Source of the DNA: Apostichopus japonicus
Lineage: Eukaryota; Echinodermata; Holothuroidea; Aspidochirotida; Stichopodidae
DNA length: 64,000 nucleotides
Direction of reading: 5' to 3'
Assembly (NCBI RefSeq): GCF_037975245.1
Contig: NC_092582.1
Span: 5,861,001-5,925,000, forward strand
The notes below the pieces were generated by a model. The model made no database searches. It was not told the DNA's origin and worked only from the letters and a program-made list of their open reading frames with translations. Positions 13,464 to 53,015 of this stretch are shown here, piece by piece; position 1 is the stretch's first letter, and every line of letters begins with the position of its first letter. The translations under genes were made by a program, and so were the position numbers.

Positions 13464-16400
13464 CCACCTTTATTCACTTGAATAATACCTCTACTATCAA
13501 AAATGTCCTATTTCTATAATTTAATCATGATATCAAAGCAGGCATACCCTGTTTAGAGTTGAGAAGGTTGGCACAAAATCTTCTGCAGGGAACGAGCATT
13601 TGGAGAAGAGGTTCAATGCACACAAGAAATGATCTCCTCAATTCTTCCTCAGAATTTGCTGTAATGGACGGGGCAAGCAAGCTGGGAGGAAAATGGCTGC
13701 AAGATAAAAAAAACAACAAAAAAAACAACAGAAATGAATTAAAATGAAAGGTAGGACCATTTAAATAGCGAGTGAAATCTTGTTGAACTGAGATATTTTA
13801 ATTTCCGGGAATAAAAACAGATTAAAGGTCCATATTGCATTTATCTGGAATTTTTAGCATTCCATTGTCACTAACATTTACTTTCATATAGCGATTGATG
13901 AAAGAGAGATTTATACTGTGATAGAATTTTTTTTTCGGCAAACAGAGCAAATGTACCGTACATAGAAATTATGAAGGTCATTCAAGATATAAATTATTGA
14001 AGAAACATACACGTTTCTGACAACATATAAGCAATTAATTTCAGCAGTGCATGAAAAACACATTCCTACCTGTTAAGATAAACCACTAACTCGTACAGTA
14101 CTGTACAGCACTCATCCAAAGATGATTCAAACTCCTTCAGTAGATGTAAAAGCATTTTGGCAAATAATCCACAAATTTTGACTGTCTTTGAAAACCCCTT
14201 CTGGTCATTTGTTTGTGGGGAAGAACTGTTTTCCTTTGGTTCCAGAGGAGCTGATTTCAAAGCATGCTGGAAATGTGACCGTATCTCTGCACAGAGACCA
14301 GCAACGATAACAGGGACCTAAAGTAAAACATAAAAATAAAACAAAGCAAATAGCAAATATCTTCACCCAACAAGCTTTGTAGCTCAGTTTCTTCAAAGGT
14401 AACAATATCTTTACTTTGACCTCTTGTGGTAAATACTAAGGTGTAATTCACACAGAATGACAGTAAAAGAAACATGTTGTGTAATCACCACATGTAGCAA
14501 ATTAAAATACCATGGAACTGGTTTGTTGCATAACCTGCCCAGTAATGTCATAGTTAGGATACATCCACTTAGAAATCAAGTTTATAGTCTACCATCAAAA
14601 TTGTCCTAATGGTGAAGGATATTGGTCTAAAAGTAGAGGAAACTGAAATATTTTGAAAATATTTAAAATTGATCTAGACATCTAAACTAAGAAGGCATTG
14701 TAAAATTGTTTTAGATCATGAGGCATTGGAGAGGGAGAGAGGGAAGTTTGGCCATGTTATTAATTTGCTTTTCTCTTGTGTCAGTACTTCCAATCTCAAA
14801 ACATTTGCAGTTTTCATGGACTAATAGGTGAACATTTCAAATGAAAATACCATCAGAATCATTAATCAATGGAAATGACAGATTCCAGAGAGCCATTTCC
14901 CTCTCAAGAATTCAGTCTCAGTTAAAAGACATGTGAACATACATGCTCATACATTCTGATTAACCATGTAAGCAGACCAGCCACAGACTGATTAATCATG
15001 TGAGCAGACCTGCCAATAGACTCTAATTAATCATGTGAGCAGATTTGCCCATTGACTGATTAACCATGTGAGCAGACCAGTCCATGCCCTCTGATCAGCT
15101 ACTCTGATCTGTCATGTGAGCAGACAGGTCTGCTTAACCTTGCTTACCAGCTACAGTATAATTACCTGCAAAGAGATATCAAAACAATTCTTGTGTTTCG
15201 TCAAAAACTTCACCAGGAACTTCCAAGTGGTTGCCATGAGTGAAGCGTCCATGCTTCCAATGATACCACACAATCCATGGAAGTCTTTACCCACTGTTGA
15301 CATAACAACAAGGCAAAGGTTACAACTTCAAAAACAACCAGAGATTATTAACATTTTAAATGTCTGGAATGATGACAGAAATGTTAGACAAATTCCACAT
15401 CACATCAACTGGTTTTTATAGAAAGTAATAAGTAATTGATTTTCATGTACTAAATCTGCTGGTTAAGTTTATTATTTGTTTATCTAACATCTGTTTGTCA
15501 GGCTAGGATTGTAATTGTTGTGTATGTTAAAATCTAGATGAAATGTCTTAGAAATGACATATAACACCTTTCTTGAGCAGCAAACTTTACCTTTCAAATA
15601 TTTTACAATCAACTAGGAATATTTCAATCATGTAGGAATTAGGAGTCTCGTAGAAATTATGGACACATCTAATGAAGTATGGATTCATCTACAGCTTAGG
15701 ATTCATCTAGAAGTTAAGACTCATCGAGGAAATTAGCTCTCATTTAGAACTCTTACTAAAGTAATAAGTCTAGGAATTATGGACTCATCTGACTTCTTTA
15801 GGAATTATTATCTCACCTTAGAATTAAAACCCCCAATAGTAATTATAACTCATGTAGGAATCGGGATTTATATAGGGATTTTGACTGCTCTAATTTCCTG
15901 TACAGGGTTTGATAACACTCTGGAGTATTGGCTCAGTGGTTAAAGCTGGTACCTTCCAATCATAAGGTCACCAGTTTGAGTCACTCCAAGATTAATGTTT
16001 GTCATCCAGTTACAGAGTTGTTGACAATTGACAATTCATAATCATGGACATTAAATATGAATCTAAGAGACTGACTTTGGTCAGCTTGCGGCTTTGATAA
16101 GACAATGATGGCTTCTTCGCGAGTTCCTGCTTGCAGGAGGATCTAGAATCTAAAAAAAAATACATACATACATCATAGTACCATGTTATACTGTGTGTTA
16201 GGCCTACATCATTGACATAACACAAATAATTTAATACCTTGAGTAACTACTTGTTGAATATTGTCTTCCAGTGGCTGAATCTCGGCAAGGTCTAAGAGAG
16301 ACATGAGAGCTTTTTGCAGAGTGAATGTCTTCTTGAAAAACAGCGATAATTGCCCGGACAAGGCCTCAAAGTGGACCGTGTAGATAGTGTTACTTTCCTG

Positions 16401-19400
16401 TGAGATGAAATAGAAGACAAACCTGTCATGAAAGGCATCTGAATAAAAGTACCAGCTTTAAGTATGAAACCATGACCGAATCGATGATATTGAAAGGTCT
16501 ACAACTGAGTAAAGAGTGGAGGCGACTGGAATGTACTTATATAGATATTTAGTTTAATAGTCACCACTGAATCTCTGTACACAAGATCTTTGAAAGCAGT
16601 TTCATTTGGCACGTCATGCCTCAACTACAGACGATGAATTAAACGTTGATGAGAAATGAGAACAGTGTTACAAACAGTGTTCAAAACCCAATGTTACACT
16701 GAAGGAAATCTACAAATAACACTACCATGAATACCTTTTTAATGATGGACAATGGGTGCTTCAGCAACATAATTGTAAGCATGTTACACAGTTACATGTG
16801 TTAAGTCTGCAAGACAACTTAGGACATAGTACTACATATTTGCAGAAATGACGGGGAAAGGAAACAAAAGCATAAACACACACTCACTTACTCATACACA
16901 CATACAGGGAAGACGAGTGCATTGCTTGGGGCATCAAGTATTCGCCACATGAAATGTATTGCTACAAGCACCTTGGCCACATACACATGTCACTGCTTTG
17001 TGTGTTAATATAATAACACTCTCAGGAGAGTTACTATGACACCATTGACTGTCTCTGAGGAATTGACCTTAGAACGACCTTTGACAGACTGGGTGTAGGT
17101 TTAATACAGAGGTCTCTGGAATAGTTACCTTACAGTGTTCGAATGACTTTCGTATGATGCTCAAAGTTGGCAACGGGATCGAGTGTACTTTGTTGAGATG
17201 GATGGCACTGCTGGTTTTCTGGGTGACACACTGTAATATTGATTCCAAGGGCCCTAATATATCTACACTCATCTATAATGTGAGTCAAATTAAAAAGAAA
17301 TATGGAAATGTGAGACTTATAATAGGATTATCACCTTGCAAAAGTAACAACACAGAGAACGTTTAGCATAAACAATTAAAGGGTTGGGGTGGGGGGGGAG
17401 GTGGAAGTTATAACATATCAAACGTTACATGTACTTTCTCAAATATAACTATAATCATGTGCTGTGCAAGCTTACCTTACAGTAAGCATACATTTAGGTA
17501 TGGGTATGCTTATACCTTGTAGGTGTTTCTCAAGTATAACTATAAGAATGGGATAAATTCTAAGCAGCATACATTTAGGTATGGGTATGCTTATCTTGTA
17601 GGTAATTCTCAAGTATAACAATAATAATGGGATAAAGTGCTATGCAAGCTTACCTTACACTAAGCATACATTCAGGTATGGGTACACTTATCTGTATATC
17701 ATACATCAAACATACATACATACATACATAATATTTACCTGCAGGTGTTTCTTAAGTATTTCTTGTACTTGAGACGTGGTAGAGGCTTCATCTTCAAGAC
17801 TAGAGAGGATGCTTGTTAGTTGAACATCAAACAGGTTTTGGACCTAAGAAGATAAAAATTTACCTTGATTGGGATGATATTGAGGACCAGGACATATTTT
17901 CAATGGTATTCCAGTCATTTGAGACCAAATTTCTATACAGAGAACCAAAATCAGAATTTTCAGAGACCCAAAGCTGGTGTTTCAATTCACCAAACTACAC
18001 ATCTCTTCTACAGTATATGGTCTTAGTTATATTACAACAATTTCCCACTGAGTACCAAACCAAGTCGCTATATGAGTGGTCTTGCTAAACACACAATCAC
18101 AAAACATCAAGAATCCATCTATTAGGTTTTGAAATAGAGTTTTTGGACATTATTATTATTATTAATAAGAGAATCACAGTAATTTGTACTTTGCCGATGG
18201 GGTTGGTTGAAATAGTTTTTTATGTTAGTCTTGTATGTCTGTATGTATGTCATGAGAAGGAAAAAAAATATTAACAAAAATATTTAAAAAAAGAAATCCA
18301 TGTAGTCACTTTCAGAGCCACATAACATCTTCCTACAGGTCATTCAACACCACAGTCAAATCTACACGGCTTAGCAAATAAAATAACTATAAATAAACTA
18401 AAATAACCTTTCCGGATTACCTCTGGGAATACGATAGATAAGAACTGTGATTCCAACTGATCAAGGCTCAGAAGAGGGACAAAGGCACCAGTCATTACGG
18501 CCAGGAGTGAAATCTTTCTTTCGGAAGAACATCCATTTGTGAACATGCTGTGAGCTGGCTGTTAAGATCATTTATCAGTCACTTAGAGGCCTGGTCGTAC
18601 TGACTCATTCAAGAACCTGATTCTTTTGAATGAGGAATGTATGTACAGTATGTATGAATATTAGATCCTCCTGCAAGCAGGAACTCGCGAAGAAGCCTCA
18701 TTGGCTTATCAAAGCCGCAAGCTGACCGAAGTCAGTCTCTTACATTCATATTTAACGTCCATGATTATGAATTGTTAATTGTCAACTGCTCTGTAACTGG
18801 ACGACATACATAAATATGGGAGTGACTCGAACCGGGGACCTTATGATTGAAAGGCACCGGCGTTAACCACTTTTTAACCACCGGCGTTAAACCACCAAAT
18901 AGAACCTTAATTGCAGCTAAAAACAGGTAGCTTCAAATCTTGAGGCGAAATGTACATTACAGTCAAGATGAACAACCATAAAAATTTGTTACAATGATCT
19001 CTTTGCCCTAATTTTTTTTTTTCAACAGGAGCAGCATTCCTTGAATGGTCCAAGATATAAATTGCCAAGCAAGCAACATGCAGTAAATGTACACCAGGAG
19101 GTTTGGATGTCCAACAGATCAGTATGTAACAATCTAACTAGATACTGATTAATGATTTCAACATTTATTTAGGTTCTTGAGTATACCCTATAAGTGTGGT
19201 GGATTCAAGACTAAGGATTACAGAGCCATGAATGTTGTTGATTTACTTCTTCAGTATGTGTGCGTGCGTGTGTGCGTGTGTGTGTGGAGATACTGGATAC
19301 TAGTGAAACATTTAAGGACTAAAAACAGAAGGGAAAACTTCTTTGTTGAGCATCCATTAGGGGATCCAAATCACAAAAAAAGCGGAGGGAGACATAAAAC

Positions 19401-19838
19401 TGCATAAACCATTCACCAACCCCCCCCCCCCCCCAACCAAATTAATGCTCATTTACAGAGATATAAAAGAAAGACTTTCAGTAAGGACAAGGCCATTTAA
19501 TGTCCATCCTCATATGTCATTTTTATTGTACTTAACAGTTTGTCAAAGTACTTTCCTGAACTTCTAACCATCCAAGTTATTTGCAGGTATAGGCTACTAA
19601 GAAGTCCAAATACAATTTGTCTTCATTTAGAGAAAATAGTTTAACAATGACTTTAAAATGCGTAAGTGACCAATTTGTTTTCTTTTGTTTTTCTAGCTTA
19701 TTTGGTATCTCTTATAATTAAAAATCGTTGCTGCAATAAGGATATAGTCAGCTTTGGAAGGATCTCTGCCAAATTCGCTAGACACTTCTCCCTGCTCCAG
19801 TTTTGAACATCCTCTAGCAATGATGAGGTTTGGGACAT
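5075..19838 (-). CDS. FIRRM: FIRRM (C1orf112/FLIP) orthologue, FIGNL1-interacting regulator of recombination and mitosis
   Basis: Eighteen coding exons (minus strand, 5' to 3'): 19838-19746, 18549-18421, 17843-17739, 17272-17129, 16397-16238, 15293-15166, 14317-14070, 13696-13548, 12787-12614, 12167-11939, 11680-11536, 11006-10830, 10392-10177, 9531-9427, 8805-8698, 8577-8497, 6890-6720, 5254-5075. They sum to 2742 nt in one frame: 913 aa, against about 853 in human. Segments aligning with the human protein include AMDVWCFLARYGTAE, GFSKTVKICGLFAKMLLH, GSMDASLMATTWKF, NEFIQCFPP and the C-terminal VKQLISVLDHKPPWLISQ. The family is an alpha-helical, HEAT-like nuclear protein that stabilises FIGNL1 and limits RAD51 on DNA. 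All introns fit GT-AG except the first, which is AT-AC. ATG 19838 is taken as start because it opens MSQTSSLLEDVQNWSREKC, matching family N-termini; a 5'UTR acceptor lies at 19866. Alignment is from memory. Confidence 0.93.
5380..5710. repeat. Dispersed repeat, two imperfect copies
   Basis: Two related stretches (about 5395-5470 and 5615-5705) share a core of the form GTACACAAAA...GCAATTTGCCCATTT. The same core recurs at 50335-50600 and 61655-61735, so this is a dispersed family of unknown class in the last FIRRM intron. Confidence 0.5.
6105..6470 (+). mobile_element. tRNA-derived SINE, near full length
   Basis: The head resembles a tRNA, with an A-box-like GTGGTCAAGTGGTTAAGGCA and B-box-like TTCGAGCCC. 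It is followed by a conserved body (GTGTCCTTGGGCAAGGCACTT) found in deuterostome SINEs, and a tail AGCGCTATATAAGTG plus TATG repeats. A 3'-truncated relative is at 58005-58230. It sits in the last FIRRM intron, antisense to the gene. Confidence 0.85.
7218..7583. mobile_element. Non-autonomous hAT-like MITE A
   Basis: The 366-bp element starts CAGTGGCGTAGGAAGG and ends with the near complement CCTACGCCCTTG. It is flanked by a perfect 8-bp target duplication CTGGAAGA at 7210-7217 and 7584-7591. CAG termini and 8-bp duplications are typical of hAT. It has a GC-rich interior and no transposase. Confidence 0.85.
7741..7945 (-). mobile_element. tRNA-derived SINE (minus)
   Basis: The reverse complement of 7741-7810 reads as a tRNA-like head (GGGCTGGATAACTCAGC...GGTCACTGGTTCCAATCC) with A- and B-box-like parts. 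A related copy lies at 33005-33230, sharing sequence beyond the tRNA part, so this is a SINE and not a tRNA gene. Confidence 0.7.
8063..8436. mobile_element. Non-autonomous hAT-like MITE B
   Basis: A perfect 8-bp duplication CATGCAAC (8055-8062, 8437-8444) flanks an element whose ends AAGTGGTGTCGCC and GTCGACGCCACTG are degenerate inverted repeats. The interior GAGGGGGTGTCCCCCTCCCC is shared with MITE A. Confidence 0.8.
9797..10087. mobile_element. Non-autonomous hAT-like MITE C
   Basis: The 291-bp element has terminal inverted repeat CAGGCGCGTAGCCA and a perfect 8-bp target duplication CTTTGAGA at 9789-9796 and 10088-10095. It lies in the FIRRM intron between the exons ending 10177 and starting 9531. 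Confidence 0.88.
13290..13462. repeat. Microsatellite (GTCT)n then (ATCT)n
   Basis: About 170 bp of GTCT/GTCA units passes into about 20 pure ATCT units, in the FIRRM intron between coding exons 8 and 9. Apparent long reading frames here are repeat artefacts. Confidence 0.97.
14945..15130. repeat. Short tandem array, unit about 36-40 bp
   Basis: Four to five units of the form GATTAATCATGTGAGCAGAC lie in the FIRRM intron beginning about 35 bases from the donor of the exon ending at 15166. Confidence 0.7.
15600..15870. repeat. Degenerate tandem array
   Basis: Loose repeats of about 28 bp containing AGGAATTATGGACTCATCTA in the FIRRM intron between coding exons 5 and 6. Boundaries are approximate. 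Confidence 0.5.
15922..16175 (+). mobile_element. tRNA-derived SINE, plus copy of an inverted pair
   Basis: The head TGGCTCAGTGGTTAAAGC with a B-box-like AGTTTGAGTCAC is tRNA-like. The body runs to GCAGGAGGATCTAGAATC and an A-rich tail. The reverse complement of 18640-18895 is a second copy about 2.5 kb away. Confidence 0.8.
17440..17738 (-). repeat. Tandem array containing copies of the FIRRM exon 3 end and donor
   Basis: On the minus strand, exon 3 ends ATACTTAAGAAACACCTGCAG before gtaaat. The intron then carries tandem units of roughly 80-100 bp that include ATACTTGAGAAACACCTACA followed by aggtataag (17536-17509), and a second copy at about 17618-17593. The exon terminus was therefore duplicated into the intron. 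Confidence 0.8.
18550..19745 (-). other. FIRRM: U12-type AT-AC intron of FIRRM
   Basis: After codon 31 (ACT) the minus strand reads ATATCCTT, an exact U12 5' splice-site consensus. There is no usable GT donor before an in-frame stop. At the other end, a U12-like branch motif GATCTTAAC is followed 12 nt later by CAC, then AGC ATG TTC. Joining AT-AC gives ILPKLT then SMFTNGCSSERK, which restores the family alignment (human has ILPQLLSMY as I recall it). A SINE lies inside the intron. Confidence 0.88.
18640..18895 (-). mobile_element. tRNA-derived SINE, minus copy of an inverted pair
   Basis: Reverse-complement relative of the SINE at 15922-16175. The tRNA-like B box (GGTTCGAGTCACTCC on the minus strand) is better preserved here. 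Confidence 0.82.
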
Positions 19839-19917
19839 GATGGAAAATGCTGGCCGTATTTCTTCACTGTAGAGAAAGACATACAATTCAGAAAGTACAT
19901 TGGAAAGATAAAAATTG

Positions 19918-20521
19918 GGGACAAACTAAAACGAATGACAGCGAATGACCGAATGACAATTGACTTTGTACAGGGTTAATTATCATTTGCGAATGACAGC
20001 GAATGACAACGAATGACAGTGTTGAGTGGATATAGAATGATTAACGGAGTGGAGTAAATGTGGTTATTGGTTTTCTGCGCAAAAATGATTTGAGGAAAAT
20101 CGCATGTTACGTGGTTGCAGGGTTTTGGTGTAATTTACGGATAGAAACCACAGGGAAAGTTTGTGTGTGAGAATGCGCTTGAGTGCTGTGCTTTTTACCT
20201 CTGTAGATTTATATAGAAATATATCTGAAGCTGTTTCAAGATTATAGTATTGTTAGTTTCTAACAATTAATATCGGAAAAATGACGTTAAATTTTTTTTT
20301 AAATCAGACTTACAATTTCGCTTACTATAAGGTGCGTTTTTATCTTGTCCGTACTTTACTAGATCTAGATGCCCACGAAGTCTGAACTGTGATATCCGGT
20401 TGAAGCAAATGTCTGTTCTGTCATTACTGTCATTCGTTTTAGTCAACGCAATTTTTTAGTGTGTACAACATATTGTCATTCGTTATGTGTAACGCAATTG
20501 TCATTCGTTTTAGTAACACCC
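19918..20521. mobile_element. Mutator-like (MULE) non-autonomous element
   Basis: Both ends begin GGG and share inward ACTAAAACGAATGACA, with extra CGAATGACA copies inside each end. A perfect 9-bp duplication TAAAAATTG flanks it (19909-19917, 20522-20530). GG-type termini with 9-bp duplications fit Mutator-like elements. No coding capacity is seen. It sits in the FIRRM-DNMT1 divergent region. Confidence 0.82.
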
Positions 20522-21380
20522 TAAAAATTGTACAGTATGAACTATGATCATGAACAGTGAAACAATTCTCTTTATATTGCTACTAGTACTAGTGCGCCAA
20601 TATCTCGTATGTAATAAGCTCACAAATCTCACCAACTACATCCGAGCAATTTATATGTTGAAGGCTTACTTCCAGTTCCAAATTTTCGATTTATTTACTA
20701 GTAATCATTGTAAAATGAATAACGTCACGCCTAACCCTAACGTTAGGCCTAGCCAAAGGTCTAAGGTAGAGTACTAATACTAGTACTATTACTATGCAAA
20801 ATTACGTTATCATAACAAGGCTATGCAGAATAAATGACATACATCGGCTACCTCAGATGTAAATATAAGTCGCTGTAAGTAATGTTGATCTCATCAACAT
20901 GATAATGGGACAATATGACCTTGAATCATAGATATGCTAAGGCCTACCCCTTTTCACAATCGTTGATCTAATCCACGACTAACAGTTACACAGTTATATT
21001 TGTTGGATCATGAGCATGTTGGTAGCACGTAATTAATTATTCGTATATGAAGTCCGTGGTTACAACCCAGACGATCAAAATCTCCCGCGACTAGATCTGC
21101 CTTCCACCATCCGGAAGCGAGCATGTAAAATTTACTTTTTGTTTATAGGGAAAATAATAAACTAATACAATTACGGGAATATATTTTTTTATATTTTTTG
21201 CTACAATTAATGTATTTGGGGATGAATTCACTTAAATTATTTTGAAATTTGAAGAAATGTAAATGAGATACATATTAAAAAAAGTTCTTTATTTGAGCAT
21301 TGAATACAATTTTAATTCTCTTATTACCTCTAATATTGTGGTACAGTCGCACTGAATCTTAGACGTTTAACACATGAAAT

Positions 21381-21389
21381 GGCGCGAAA
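21381..21389 (-). promoter_or_regulatory. Consensus E2F site
   Basis: The minus strand reads TTTCGCGCC, an exact TTTSGCGCS match, 256 bp before the DNMT1 ATG in the divergent promoter region. A weaker TCTCCCGCG lies near 21086. Function is inferred from motif and position. Confidence 0.5.
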
Positions 21390-21644
21390 CATGTCGTATG
21401 AACTACATGCATGAAACCACAACACGGTACGTGGGAGTTCGTACGAAGCTGTGTTGTTTGTGTTACTACAGCTAGCTCTGTATTATAATATAACTGAACT
21501 TTCTTGATTGGATTACGTTTGGTTAACTCTGTGGTTAGATGTTGGGCAATTAATGATCACAGCAATCAGCCATAAATTCCACAAAGTAGGTCGTTCTGTT
21601 TAAGATAACACAGGCTATTGTAAGGCCTGAAAACGATGATAACG

Positions 21645-51577
<29,933 letters not shown>

Positions 51578-53015
51578 TACCACAAGTAGTTTGGGAGAGA
51601 CAAAAATGCTGCTGTTACAAATGGATGCAACTTTACATATTTCGTGTATTTAATCAAATTATGATCAATCTTTAGATAAGGTCATGTAACTATTTTCATG
51701 CATGACACATTGACTAGGTCCCCCATGACTGCAATGATGGCGTAAGGCCTTGTAGCTCTTAACATTTAGATAAGGTATCAAATACTACAATGATGTTCTT
51801 TCCACCCAGTATGTGAAATGAATACACTGAGTCGATTTCATACTAAACTGGGGAGCAAGGATTGCAAGCACTGTAGAGCGTACAAATTAATGATGTGCAT
51901 GCGAAAAATTGACTGAAGTCTGTTTTATTTTTTCGTTTATTGGGGGGCAATTTATCAATTTGCTCTAAATACTCGGAAATTGTAATGAACTTGCCAAAAA
52001 CGAGAATGTTTTTTTAGAAAAACACAGTACAAATAATTGTAGAAATGTATTTTGCTAAGCAACCGTTCAGAATATTTTCAGAGTATATTTTATCTTTGAA
52101 ATAATCAAATCTAGCAGCAAAGTTTGTAATATTTAGAATGGTGGAAGAATAAATATTGACACAATGACAAGCAGCATTCATTGTGACAACATAAGTCAGT
52201 AAAACAACCTAATATGATCTTGAACTTGTATCATCAAACTTTGTGAAATGAAAAGTTTAAAACATATGAGTGGAGGAAGGTTGAAGGTGGGGCTGGTCAG
52301 TACCTTCCCAACAGGAGAGAAGGATAGGGGTGGTGGGGGGGAGTTCGTGTAGGCGATGGTAGGAACCAACAAGGATGGCTGGAGGGTAGGAGATGATCAA
52401 ACCAGGAACAGAGGAGGGTGGGATCGGTTTAACTTCATCAACAGAAGAGAGATGGGAAGATGGTCGGACAAGTTCATTACCATCAACAGAACAATGCATT
52501 CCACGTTCATGCAGAAGTGCCTTAATGTTTGTTTTCATTGTTTATCTATATTACCTGTTAGGTTATCATAGTTTTAGTGTCTTCATGTTATCAGTCAAGG
52601 TTAGGATCAACTTTATGGTCTACAGGCAGGGACAGATTGGACTACTGATTTACCAGCTTGGAAACTTAGTGAGCTGTTTGTATCTGGGAGTGTCAAAGAC
52701 AGTGCCAAGTTGATGAGGTTACGCAAAGCGCTCATTTCCTCGTAGTCTCCGAGGTGTTAGTCGAGTCGCCAACGTGCCGCATGTTTCGAGATCTCGGAGT
52801 AACTGGTTGGATCAAGGACACCAGTAACTACCCCGGCCCTCCCCCTGGTCTGCCCCTGCCTGAATGGTATACGTTTGGTTTTCTGTGGTCGAGGACTTCT
52901 CCAAACAGTGGAAGTCAGTGATCTTGTAAAAATATACCAATGAAGGAATCTTTTGCACAAAATTAACTTGCTTTTAAAAAGCCAAACATTGTTTCCTTAG
53001 CAACATTCTAATAAA
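51578..53015 (+). terminator. DNMT1: Candidate DNMT1 3'UTR with two AATAAA signals
   Basis: After the TGA (51575-51577), AATAAA occurs at 52148-52153 and 53010-53015. The first is the simpler candidate for mRNA end formation. No transcript evidence is available. Confidence 0.4.

Larger units (their letters stand above)
19839..21644. promoter_or_regulatory. Head-to-head 5' region of FIRRM and DNMT1
   Basis: The two start codons diverge 1.8 kb apart. A FIRRM 5'UTR splice acceptor (ctctacag) ends at 19867, so FIRRM transcription starts further right. The 604-bp MULE-like MITE occupies 19918-20521. The remaining 20531-21644 stretch probably holds both promoters; I see no convincing TATA box. CpG-containing motifs and an E2F consensus cluster toward DNMT1. 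Confidence 0.55.

Noticed and set aside
13112-13519. Long Ser/Leu/Tyr repeat frames
   Set aside because: Pure translation of the GTCT/ATCT microsatellite.
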